Origin: Gemmatimonas sp.
GTDB lineage: Bacteria; Gemmatimonadota; Gemmatimonadetes; Gemmatimonadales; Gemmatimonadaceae
Direction: 5' to 3'
Length of the DNA stretch: 64,000 nucleotides
Assembly: GCF_031426495.1 (NCBI RefSeq)
Contig: NZ_JANPLK010000080.1
Span: forward strand, 1 to 64,000
In this document: piece after piece, positions 52,298 to 61,178 of the stretch
Layout: each line of letters begins with the position of its first letter
How positions within the stretch are numbered: the stretch's first letter is position 1
Notes under the pieces: generated by a model
Told to the model about the DNA's origin: nothing
Seen by the model: the letters and a program-made list of their open reading frames with translations, nothing else
Databases searched by the model: none
Program-made: the position numbers and the translations under genes

Positions 52298-52316
52298 TCA
52301 GTGGCCGGATTTGAGG
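52286..52316. repeat. Right 31-bp inverted repeat
   Basis: Starts TTGCGGTGTCGATCAGTGG and ends CCGGATTTGAGG; it is the inverse of the left arm with one mismatch. Immediately outside lies TGTCCACCGAGGAAAGTGTC, which looks like the repeated end of an insertion sequence. Confidence 0.85.
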
Positions 52317-52595
52317 TGTCCACCGAGGAAAGTGTCCACGGGGTATCGTGATACGAGGGGGGGGGGCGCACACGCGGTAGTTTACTAGAGTATCCAGGGG
52401 ACCCCGGAAAGCTCAGCTCTGCTGTCCGCGACACCAAGCGCGTGATCAACAATCAATTCACGTTTTTCTGAGTCATCAATTGAATGATGGCGCAGGAGGA
52501 AGAATCAAGTTGGCAAATGCAAGCCATGTTGGAAGATCGCAGCGCCTGCGTCCGAGTATCGCCAAAACAGTGGACGACCGTAAACCACAAGAATC

Positions 52596-53156
52596 ATGAG
52601 TGGCGAGAGACGGCGAACTGTTGTCGCCATCTGCGGAATGCTGGCAGTTTTCATTTGGGTGATAAACGTCGATGACAAGCGCACATCGCCATCGCCCGAG
52701 AGCGTTGGCGAGATAGCGCCAATGTCTGTCGAGTCGTCGGCGCTGTCGGAATCGGAACATGCTGCGCTGCCGAGCCCACAGTCGTTCGCTAAGACTTTAG
52801 AGAGTCGTGAGCCAGTGACTGAAGATGCAGATTCGACTGGTATCTCTGGCCCGCCATCGCTAGACCAAGAAGAAATAGCAACGATGCCCTCGAAGCCGCC
52901 GCGGTTAGCTGCAGCAAGTTATGACTGCTCTTCGGCACGTCTCTCACTGGTGGAGCGAACAATCTGCGGTGACGCAGCACTACGTTCGCTCGATGCGACA
53001 ATGGCACGACTCTATAGGCGCGCACGCTCGGAACAACGAACCTCCGTCGAACAGCAGCGTTCGTGGCTAACCGTTCGCGCAGGTTGCGAAGCTTCCCCTG
53101 CAATAACGACTTGTCTGAAGGAGCTCTATGTGGCTCACATCAGGGACTTACAGTAG
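52596..53156 (+). CDS. LprI-like (DUF1311) membrane-anchored protein
   Basis: 186 residues. One N-terminal helix (TVVAICGMLAVFIWVI) follows a short basic start; then a low-complexity Ser/Glu/Pro linker of ~75 residues. The C-terminal domain YDCSSARLSLVERTICGDAA ... LDATMARLYRRARSEQRTSV ... WLTVRAGC matches LprI N-terminal/DUF1311, with its paired Cys. LprI-type proteins inhibit lysozyme in mycobacteria; here the function is only suggested. The ribosome site is weak. Confidence 0.75.
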   Translation: MSGERRRTVVAICGMLAVFIWVINVDDKRTSPSPESVGEIAPMSVESSALSESEHAALPSPQSFAKTLESREPVTEDADSTGISGPPSLDQEEIATMPSKPPRLAAASYDCSSARLSLVERTICGDAALRSLDATMARLYRRARSEQRTSVEQQRSWLTVRAGCEASPAITTCLKELYVAHIRDLQ

Positions 53157-53529
53157 CAGAGTAAGTCTCGCGATTTCGCACGGTCCTGCGATTGCCAAAA
53201 AGAGTGTGCCCGAGGGATCGCTCCGCGGATTGATAACTGCGACGAGAACGATGAGCGTTCTCTGTCCACGAAAGTCTAGCAGTTGAACGTCAGCTGGCTC
53301 AGTGCGTCCGACAGCCGTATTGCTATGAGGACCTGCGGAAACGCTTTTCGCTGGCGGGTGGCAGCTACAGATAGTACGTGAATAGCGTCCCACGCCGGAG
53401 CTCTTGCCAGACTGAGTGCACGGGTCATCCGGCCGTTGTCTGGCCGAGAGCTCACTTCCAACGTATCGAGGATGTCGCCAAGTGGTATCTCCAATCGCTA
53501 CTGCTCAGAATCTGACTGGCCGTAATCCG
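53157..53529. other. Intergenic stretch without a recognisable gene
   Basis: 373 bases. Short minus-strand frames exist, but none has a ribosome site, family motif or coherent composition. No clear hairpin or repeat was found. Confidence 0.5.
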
Positions 53530-55200
53530 ATGAGGCTGGCAGGGTACACGAACCTCGCGTGTGGTACCTTGAAGGTTCTCGCGGCGGCTTACGTCGGAAA
53601 TGAAGCGATTTCCGGAATTCGAGCGATGGTCGCCTCATCGAGCGACTCAATAGGTTTGCCGCCGGTGGTGGGATTGATACTCGGCGTGAGCGCGTTTGTT
53701 CTCGCGATTGGCGGCCTGCAGCAGGTGGTTCGCGGTATCGGTCAAGTTGGCACACTCGTAATGCCCCCGCGTGCGCCGGCTGACTTGGCCGACTACGAGG
53801 CAGACCTCGCTGTGCCACTCATGAGGCGCGAGCTGCCAGCGTTCAAGCTCCCATCCGTTGATGAATATCGGTTGGCACACCGTCTCTTCCCGACACAGTT
53901 CCCGTTACTCTCGCGAAGAGTTCGGGAACAGTTGATTCTTGCTGTCTCCAGCGCGACCTCGGCTGCTCTTCTATCCGCGCTGGTAGCATGCTTTCTGTGG
54001 GGCTTGACGTTCGTGCAGTCAGAGGCTGTTCAGGCACTTCGCCCGTCGTTTCCTTGGATAGTCATTCTAGGGCTTTTCGCCTCAAGTGCGGTGCGACTTC
54101 GATTTGTGCAGTCGCATTTTCAATCTTCGACTCCTTCGCTTTTTCGTGAGGAGTTTCGATTTACGGCGGCTGGTGGTGGGGATCCACTGCAGATTCCGAT
54201 TGGCCTTGAGCATGAACTGATGTCTCTGCGCCCCTTCAGCGGTGCGCCAAATCGTGGCCGAGTGTTCGGCTTCGCGATGCAGCCGGGTGGTGTCGGTAAC
54301 ACTGGCGAATACTCAGGGGACATCGTCTTAGAGACACAACCGGAGCTCGTCGAACCCAAACTGCCGATGTCGCCCGACATCGTGCTAGCAGTCGCTGCGG
54401 CAATGACGCTCACAGCACTCGGTCTGATGCTCGCACGACCAGATTACCTCGCTGACGGCTCCGCATTCTCGAACGCACCAAACATGCCAGGCGTCGCTGC
54501 CCGATTTTCAGCACGCATGTTCGGAGCGTTCTTTCTGCTGGGATCCGCAAAGGAGACCATCGGGCAAGCTGAGCATTTCCTGAGCGTCTTTCGCTTTCGC
54601 TCTCTTGGCGTCGTGGTCTCTGTACAAGGCACTTTCGGGCGAGCTGGAGTCAAGGTTGGTAAGGCGATCCGCGACTCTATCGAAAGCGAGAATGTGATTG
54701 TACGAAGCGACTCCGCCATTGTTGGCTACATAGCGAGAATCGAGTCGGAGAGTAGTGGCCTGATGGGCGTTCGATCGGTTATTTCGATGTCGGCAGATCC
54801 ACTGAGCGAGTTGGTCCGCAGCACCCTCGAACAATGGTTTGAAGCATTTCGTGCCCGAGGATCAGACATTGTCGGAATCGACCTACGGAGCGAGAAGGTA
54901 CGCGATCTCGTGCAAGCAAATGTGGCGATTGATGCACAGCGGACCGGCGCCAAGGAAACGGCACGCATTCAGGCATCACAGAGGGCTGGCGCTGATTCGA
55001 AACTGTCGAAGCCGCTGAGCGAAGGAGTTTCCCGCATCGAAGAAAGAAACCAAGAACCACCGCGAATGCTTCACCCGCCGAGCGCAGGGCGTACCGATTT
55101 GCCAGATGAGGACTCGAAGGTGTGCCCGGACTGTGCTGAGCGAGTTCGACTTGCCGCTCGCCGGTGTCGCTTCTGCGGGTATGATTTCGCCACAGACTAG
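53530..55200 (+). CDS. Membrane protein with C-terminal zinc ribbon
   Basis: 556 residues from the ATG at 53530. At least four helices: residues ~10-75 (LPPVVGLILGVSAFVLAIGG), ~145-190 (SATSAALLSALVACFLWGL; FPWIVILGLFASSAV) and ~280-300 (IVLAVAAAMTLTALGLMLA). The middle cytoplasmic part (FRFRSLGVVVSVQGTFGRAG ... RGSDIVGIDLRSEKVRDLVQ) is not recognised. The tail is a UPF0547-type zinc ribbon, CPDCAERVRLAARRCRFCG, with four Cys. Possibly a signalling or membrane-stress protein of the island. Confidence 0.65.
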   Translation: MRLAGYTNLACGTLKVLAAAYVGNEAISGIRAMVASSSDSIGLPPVVGLILGVSAFVLAIGGLQQVVRGIGQVGTLVMPPRAPADLADYEADLAVPLMRRELPAFKLPSVDEYRLAHRLFPTQFPLLSRRVREQLILAVSSATSAALLSALVACFLWGLTFVQSEAVQALRPSFPWIVILGLFASSAVRLRFVQSHFQSSTPSLFREEFRFTAAGGGDPLQIPIGLEHELMSLRPFSGAPNRGRVFGFAMQPGGVGNTGEYSGDIVLETQPELVEPKLPMSPDIVLAVAAAMTLTALGLMLARPDYLADGSAFSNAPNMPGVAARFSARMFGAFFLLGSAKETIGQAEHFLSVFRFRSLGVVVSVQGTFGRAGVKVGKAIRDSIESENVIVRSDSAIVGYIARIESESSGLMGVRSVISMSADPLSELVRSTLEQWFEAFRARGSDIVGIDLRSEKVRDLVQANVAIDAQRTGAKETARIQASQRAGADSKLSKPLSEGVSRIEERNQEPPRMLHPPSAGRTDLPDEDSKVCPDCAERVRLAARRCRFCGYDFATD

Positions 55201-55737
55201 CAAGCTGCGACAGAATAAACATCGGTTGGTCGGGGTTCAAAAATGGGTCCGCCTCGCGAACGCGATTACGCACCCCGAAGCGGCTGACTGAACAACAATC
55301 ATGTGGCGACCGTGCAGTAGTGATCGGCATCAGCTGTTCAGTGGATCGACTTCGACCGAAACGAGCATGGTCGCCATCGTCGAAACGCGTACTCGGCTGC
55401 CGGGCTACCGCCGGCAGTACTTCTGAGCCCCACGCCCTATCGGAGCGCAAGCGGAAATGGTTGCTGACGCGGGGATCGCACCGAGCCGAAGATGGCGGTG
55501 CGCCCGCGTCAATATCGTAAAAGAGTTGCCAACGATTCCCATTCCGCACCTCAAGAACGCGACCTCGGCTGCGCTGCGTGAGCGCACTGCACACTTCTTC
55601 GGCATTCTCGGTAACCTACCGAACTTCAACTGTTCACGCCCTCGCACGGTCACATACGAGCAATCGCTATCCTCACCGCTGCAGCATCGATGTTCGCTAA
55701 ACGCGAGCGCCACAGACGGCAAAAGGCCAACGACATC
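55201..55737. other. Intergenic stretch without a recognisable gene
   Basis: 537 bases between a plus-strand and a convergent minus-strand gene. A 94-codon plus-strand frame ending at 55741 (HLKNATSAALRERTAHFFGI) is possible but has no ribosome site or family motif. I see no repeat or terminator. Confidence 0.45.
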
Positions 55738-56817
55738 CTAAAGGTTTTCGCGATCACGACAGACCTCCGGGAGCTCCAAGGTGTCCGCGAATAGCACAAT
55801 CGCGTCCGCTTCTCCGTTCATAGCGCGGATGACGATGCGTTCGCATTCTCCTCCAGCCTTGAATCGGATCACATTACGCACGTCGGAAGCAGCACTTCCA
55901 AACATCATCCTGCTGTCGAGAAAGCTTCTAACGCGTTCCATAAATCGCCCACGTTCAGATCTAGGAGGAGGGCTGTAATCCGCTCCAAGTCGCGATGCTA
56001 CGAATCGCACTAACCGTGCGTCCAGAACACCTTCATCGACTTTCATATCAAGATACTCAGCGTATTCACTCGCATCCTGCGTACACATTGCGTGCGGGAA
56101 CCACATATCTCGGTCAAAATACACTTCGCCGCCTGCGAAGTATTCCTTAGGCGCGTCGGCGAAAATTGAATCAAAGACGGCCGGGTTGGAGTTTGATTGA
56201 ATGAAACGACATACGGGTGGAATCGCACTCTTCCTTGCCTTCTCCTTTGGCGCATCGACCACCGCCCTGCTTTCAACCTGAGCGACAGCAGCACGGAGCG
56301 TCGTCCCGTCTGCGAATACGGCCGGATTAAGTTCTAGGTGCCTCGAAAACGAAACTCCATCGATTCGCCCGCGAATCCTTACGATATCCCCAGTCTGCAA
56401 TCGTCGAACGTACGACTGATCTTCCGCAGAGAGCGCGACAACTCGGGCTGAAACGGCGGGCGCTCTATCGGGGCCAAGGCAGTCACTGCTGGTCAGCAAG
56501 AAGGCGGTCTCGTCAAGCTTGCTGATCTCATAGACCTGGACATTCCATTCGACGACGCTACCGCGCATCTGTTCTTCGGCCTCTTCGCGCTGGAGATCGG
56601 TGTTCTCGGATCCGTACTTGAATAGCGCGCACAGGGCGCTGGTCTTCAACTGTGTAGGCGTAGTCGCCGCCAGCGATTGAAGAGCGTCGACGTGGGGCGC
56701 TGCAGGACCACAAGCACCAAGCACAATGCTTGCCGAGATCAGCACAGGAGCGAAAAACCCAGTCAAGCCCTTTTTGAACGGCGATCGGACACATTGTGAA
56801 TTGCGAGAATGCTGCAC
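55738..56817 (-). CDS. Lipoprotein with OB-fold-like domain
   Basis: 359 residues from a GTG at 56817. Signal peptide with lipobox (IVLGAC). Residues ~75-165 (EEQMRGSVVEWNVQVYEIS ... RRLQTGDIVRIRGRIDG) look like a tRNA_anti/OB-type fold. A downstream domain has a Cys/Trp/Met-containing loop (DRDMWFPHAMCTQDASEYAE) and the tail a further Cys (GGECERIVIRAMNGEADAIV). Envelope-anchored. No family assigned; composition matches the island, not the flanking chromosome. Confidence 0.6.
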   Translation of the reverse strand: MQHSRNSQCVRSPFKKGLTGFFAPVLISASIVLGACGPAAPHVDALQSLAATTPTQLKTSALCALFKYGSENTDLQREEAEEQMRGSVVEWNVQVYEISKLDETAFLLTSSDCLGPDRAPAVSARVVALSAEDQSYVRRLQTGDIVRIRGRIDGVSFSRHLELNPAVFADGTTLRAAVAQVESRAVVDAPKEKARKSAIPPVCRFIQSNSNPAVFDSIFADAPKEYFAGGEVYFDRDMWFPHAMCTQDASEYAEYLDMKVDEGVLDARLVRFVASRLGADYSPPPRSERGRFMERVRSFLDSRMMFGSAASDVRNVIRFKAGGECERIVIRAMNGEADAIVLFADTLELPEVCRDRENL

Positions 56818-57094
56818 TGGGAGGAACTCCGGCGAAGGACGAATGAATCAGCGTAGAATCCGGCCACAGCTCGACACCGCAAATCCGGCCATCCTGCCGG
56901 TGAACAGAGAAGGGATAGTAGCTGCATAAAGTGATCGAGGCGTCGATGACCAGCTGAATGTTCGTGCGCCAGCTAGCCGGGCCGCAAGTGCGAACTTGGG
57001 CGGCGTGGTCATCTCTTTGATGCTGCCTTCACTCGCTAACGACGCAGCCAGAACCCAGAGTTTGAACTCGGTGCTAGACCGTCGGGAAGTCGTG

Positions 57095-58288
57095 TCACGC
57101 AAGAACCTTCGAGGGGCTTCCTCGGCAGCGGTCGCCAACCAGTGTGTCGGCGACAACAGACACGTCCGGGCCATCCGCAATCACACGCGCCTCACCGCGC
57201 ACGGCGAGCGCCGTGTGCGGCGAGCCGAACGCCGCGTGAATCCACCGCATCGCCGAATCGGCTTCAGTCTGCGGCGGCAGTCGACGAGCCGCATCACCGC
57301 GTGTCGCCACCGAGAACGAGCCCTCGCGCATCGCGGCCGCCGGCTCGACAAGCCACGCACTATCGGCATCAAGCGACGTCACGTACACGAGGTTCTCCCG
57401 CGTGGGTCGCGCGTCATCGCGTCCGACCGTAGCCGCGCCACCAGCGATAAGCGCCAGCGACGCCACCAGCATCAGCCCCGCCGATCGCGCAAGACGTTCA
57501 TCACCCATCAACCCGCTAAACGACTCGAGCTGCGGCGCCAGCAACCACGCCAGCATCGGCACCAGCACGCCCATCGCAATACCACCAGGCCCCTCCAGCG
57601 GCAGGATGTATCCATCGGTCGTGAAGCACACTGGCACAGGGAACGACGCGGCGATCGTGGTCGCCACCCAGCGGGCGGCACGCGCACCCGCGCAGTCGCG
57701 CCACACCATCTCCACCACATCGGCAATTGCCACCGCCAGTAGTGGCCACGCGAACAAATAGCTCGCGCCCGGGAGCTTCATCGCGGTAAAGCACGCGAGC
57801 CCACCCCACACGATCAGCGCCCCCACGTGCAGCGCCTCTCGGCTACCCCATCGCCGCACGAGTGCCCAGGTGCCGGCGGCGATGGAGAGGGTGAGCATCG
57901 CCCACGCCAATGCGTAGATGCCGCTCCACGATAGTTGGCCGCCCCATGTGGTGGTGGTGTGCAACTTCTCGATCGCGGTCGCGAGCTGCGACGTCACCAA
58001 GCCGCCGAGCGCGGCGGCTACGATCATGGCGACGGCGCCGAGTGCGATGCCGCGTGCCCACTTCTTGTCTTGGCGCGCGGTGAACACGGCCAGAGCGATC
58101 ACTATCGCCGCAACCACCAGCGCGAGCGGCACGCTGAACGACTCGGGATACGCCAGCACACCAACGAACGGGCTGTCGAAGAAGACCGCGCTTTAGGCGA
58201 AGTTGAGCGTGGCCAGCGCGAGCGCGACATCGAGGTGGCCGGTGACGGACTCCTCGGCGTCGGTGAAGAGCGCGATCACGTCATGTTC
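57095..58288 (-). pseudogene. M28-family peptidase remnant
   Basis: The large frame (start GTG ~58159) is the multi-helix C-terminal half of a membrane-bound M28 peptidase (SFSVPLALVVAAIVIALAVF ... ending VSVVADTLVGDR). Upstream, after an in-frame TAA, the same frame still carries DVIALFTDAEE, the conserved M28 metal-binding/catalytic motif, then a short stretch (GHLDVALALATLNFA) and AVFFDSPFVGVLAYPES. So most of the catalytic domain is deleted. The 3' end also stops early, at the island border. Dead gene; high GC shows it belongs to the host chromosome. Confidence 0.72.
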
Positions 58289-58372
58289 AGATCACATGCC
58301 CGGCCGCGGGATACCGCAACGCGCCTGTACTCCGCAACAATGCACCGCCTCATCACGCGCTAACTTTCCGCG

Positions 58373-61048
58373 ATGCGCCCCCTCGACCACCTCCGCTCCG
58401 CCCTCGCCGACCGCTACACCGTCGAGCGCGAGTTGGGGCAGGGCGGGATGGCCACGGTGTACTTGGCCAGCGATCGCAAGCACGACCGCCCCGTCGCCAT
58501 CAAGGTCCTCCGCCCCGAACTTGGGAACGCGCTCGGCGCGGAGCGGTTTCTCCGGGAGATCCGGACCACCGCAGCGCTCCGGCACCCCAACATCCTCCCG
58601 CTCTTCGACTCCGGCGCCACCGACACCGGCCCCGACGGGCTGCTCTTCTACGTGATGCCGCTGGTCGAGGGGGAGTCGCTCCGCGCCCGTCTCGACCGCG
58701 AACGCCAACTCCCCGTCAGCGACGCGCTCCGCATCACCGGCGAGGTCGCCGCCGCGCTCTCGTACGCGCATTCACGCCTGATCATCCATCGCGACATCAA
58801 GCCCGAGAACATTCTCCTGGAGAATGGTCGCGCGATCGTCGCCGACTTCGGGATTGCCCGGGCCGTCACGACCGATAGCGGCACCGCGCTCACGCAAACC
58901 GGCCTCGTGCTCGGCACGCCGGTCTACATGAGCCCGGAGCAGGGGATGGGCGAATCCGGGCTCGACGGCCGGAGCGATCAATACGCATTAGGCTGCGTGC
59001 TCTACGAAATGTTGGGAGGCGAACCGCCCTACACCGGCCCAACCGCCATGGCGATCGCGGCCAAACGACTCTTGGAACCGGTACCGAAGATTCGGACACT
59101 GCGGGAGACGGTGCCCGAGCACGTCGCAGCGGCGCTCAACCGGGCGCTCGCCAAGACGCCCGCCGATCGCTTCACCGACGTTGCTGAGTTTGCGCGCGCG
59201 CTCGTTGCCGCCGAAGCCGTCTCGCCGCCGCCAAGCGCTTCTCGGCCAAGCGCGCCGCCGACACCCGCTTCGCGGCGCCTGAGCGGCGGGCTGGCGATTG
59301 GCGTGGGTGCCGCGGTGGTCTTGTCGCTCGGCGCGCTCTGGTTCGCAAGCCGAGACCGGGCGGCACCGTTCCCGACCATCGGCAGCACGAGCCAAGTGAC
59401 CCGCGATCCGGCGCTCGAACTCGACCCGGCGCTCTCGCCCAACGGGTCGATGCTCGCCTACGCCCAGGGCACGCCGACCAAGCTCCAGGTCTACGTCCAG
59501 CCAGTCGCGGGTGGTCGGCCCATGGCACTGACCTCCGACACCACGGAGAGCTTCCGGGCGCCTGTCTGGTCTCCCGACGGGCGCTCCGTCGCCTTCCAGG
59601 GCAAGGACGGCGTCTGGGTGGCGCCGGCCGCTGGCGGGGCGGCAAGACGGGTGGTGCAGCTGGACACCGCCTTGATGCCCATGGGGTCGGGCTCGATCTC
59701 GGCGGTGACGGGTCTGGCCTGGTCCCGCGACGGGACGCGGCTTGCCTACACGAGCGTGGAGCCCATCCTGAATCTTGCGTCGGTCGCGCCCGGCAGCGAG
59801 ACGGTTCGGCTCCAGACACCGGCTATGCCTTCGTCGCCTGCCTGGTCGCCCAACGGGAAGTGGGTGGCGGTGGCCGTAGGTAACTCCCCGTTCATCTTCG
59901 GCACCGGGTATCTCGGTAACACGGGCAACAGCGCCATCGTGCTCATCCCCACCGCTGGCGGTCCTGCGGTCCCTGTCACCGACGGAGCGTCCCTCAATCA
60001 GAGTCCGCAGTGGTCGCCCGATGGTCGGGCCCTGTATTGGATCTCCGACCGAGGGGGAAACCGGGACGTCTACCGAGTCCGGGTCGCCCGCACGGGAAGC
60101 CCAGCGGGACCGGCCGAGCGGCTCACGACGGGCCTCGACGCCCACAGCATCAGCCTCGCCGCGAACGGGTCAGCGCTGGCCTACTCCGTGTTCCGAACCT
60201 ACTCCAACATCTGGTCCCTTCCGGTTCCTGCCGCAGGTCCCGTCGTGGCCGCCGCGTCAGCCACGCCACTCACCACCGGCCGGCAGACCATCGAGAGTGT
60301 GGAGGTGTCCACCGACGGGCAGTGGCTGGTGTTCGACTCCGACCGGGGTGGTAACGCGGATCTTTATCGGATGCCCGCGGTCGGCGGCGAGCCGGTCCGG
60401 ATCACCAGCGACTCCGGGGGCGACTTCAGCGCCGTCTGGTCGCGCGACGGTGGCCGGATCGCCTTCCACTCGTTCCGGGGCGGCGTTCGCCACGTGTACA
60501 CCATGAACGCGGACGGCACCGGATCAGTCCAGCGGACCCTCGGCCAGGCGAGCGAGCTCGACCCGACTTGGTCCCCCGACGGCACCGCGCTGGGTTTCCA
60601 GTCGATCCGGAACGGCCAGAACACCCTCCGGGTCGTGTCGCTGTCGGGGAAGGACTCCTCCCGGGTGGTCGCGATCTCAGGGGACTTCCTGCGTTGGTCG
60701 CCCACCGGTCCGTGGCTGGCCTACCACGCCGTCGACGGCATTCGGGTAGTCGCGGCGACGGGCGGGCAGAGCCGATTGTTGGTGGACAACACCCTGGACG
60801 GCGGCGACGCCTTTCTGGCGGCGTGGGCACCAAACGGGGAAACGATCTACTACCTCTCTCGGCGGCCGACGGGATGGGCGATCCGGTCGGTGCCGTTCGC
60901 CGGCGGGACCACACGGGCGCTGGTGGACTTCGGCGACCCGGCGAGTCAGCCGGCCCGGTACGGCTTCTCGACCGACGGGCGGCGGTTCTACCTGACCGTG
61001 GGGAGTAGCGAGAGCGACCTGTGGGTGATGCGGTTGGAGGGGCGGTGA
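58373..61048 (+). CDS. Serine/threonine kinase with extracytoplasmic TolB-like propeller
   Basis: 891 residues. The kinase domain (~1-280) is complete: GQGGMATVYLA loop, VAIKVLRPE Lys, IIHRDIKPENILL catalytic loop, VADFGIARA (DFG), MSPEQGMG. One membrane helix (GLAIGVGAAVVLSLGALWFA) follows a Ser/Pro linker. Residues ~335-891 form a WD40/TolB-type propeller with repeated WSPDGR/SPNG blades. The layout (inside kinase, outside sensor) is characteristic of Gemmatimonadota. The kinase should phosphorylate cytoplasmic targets in response to an outside ligand. Confidence 0.9.
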   Translation: MRPLDHLRSALADRYTVERELGQGGMATVYLASDRKHDRPVAIKVLRPELGNALGAERFLREIRTTAALRHPNILPLFDSGATDTGPDGLLFYVMPLVEGESLRARLDRERQLPVSDALRITGEVAAALSYAHSRLIIHRDIKPENILLENGRAIVADFGIARAVTTDSGTALTQTGLVLGTPVYMSPEQGMGESGLDGRSDQYALGCVLYEMLGGEPPYTGPTAMAIAAKRLLEPVPKIRTLRETVPEHVAAALNRALAKTPADRFTDVAEFARALVAAEAVSPPPSASRPSAPPTPASRRLSGGLAIGVGAAVVLSLGALWFASRDRAAPFPTIGSTSQVTRDPALELDPALSPNGSMLAYAQGTPTKLQVYVQPVAGGRPMALTSDTTESFRAPVWSPDGRSVAFQGKDGVWVAPAAGGAARRVVQLDTALMPMGSGSISAVTGLAWSRDGTRLAYTSVEPILNLASVAPGSETVRLQTPAMPSSPAWSPNGKWVAVAVGNSPFIFGTGYLGNTGNSAIVLIPTAGGPAVPVTDGASLNQSPQWSPDGRALYWISDRGGNRDVYRVRVARTGSPAGPAERLTTGLDAHSISLAANGSALAYSVFRTYSNIWSLPVPAAGPVVAAASATPLTTGRQTIESVEVSTDGQWLVFDSDRGGNADLYRMPAVGGEPVRITSDSGGDFSAVWSRDGGRIAFHSFRGGVRHVYTMNADGTGSVQRTLGQASELDPTWSPDGTALGFQSIRNGQNTLRVVSLSGKDSSRVVAISGDFLRWSPTGPWLAYHAVDGIRVVAATGGQSRLLVDNTLDGGDAFLAAWAPNGETIYYLSRRPTGWAIRSVPFAGGTTRALVDFGDPASQPARYGFSTDGRRFYLTVGSSESDLWVMRLEGR

Positions 61049-61064
61049 GATTCTCCTGGTTTGC

Positions 61065-61087
61065 TACCAATTTGTCCCAAATTGGTA
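61065..61087. promoter_or_regulatory. Perfect palindrome with promoter upstream of fic
   Basis: TACCAATTTG and CAAATTGGTA are exact 10-bp inverses around TCC. A TTGCTA at 61061 and TATAAA at 61086-61091, 19 bp apart, could be the -35 and -10 boxes, so a bound protein would sit between them. A second, weaker repeat (CTAATT...AATTAG) lies at 61118-61136. Both lie in an unusually AT-rich leader. Confidence 0.6.
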
Positions 61088-61178
61088 TAAAAGTATTGCG
61101 GGCCAATTCGTCAACTCCTAATTTAGCATGAATTAGTAGGAATCTGGTAGTTGGGCCGCGCCCCCCGAATCCCGAGCC

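Larger units (their letters stand above)
51824..52595. other. Gene-poor stretch with inverted repeats and a remnant
   Basis: 772 bases without an intact gene. It contains the 31-bp inverted repeats at 51936 and 52286, the SecB-like remnant between them on the minus strand, two TGTCCAC motifs just outside the right repeat and a run of nine or more Gs near 52358. Beyond 52380 I see nothing interpretable until the LprI-like gene. Confidence 0.7.

Noticed and set aside
55457..55741. 94-codon frame as a gene
   Set aside because: No ribosome site, no recognisable motif, and the 3' end overlaps the convergent gene's stop.
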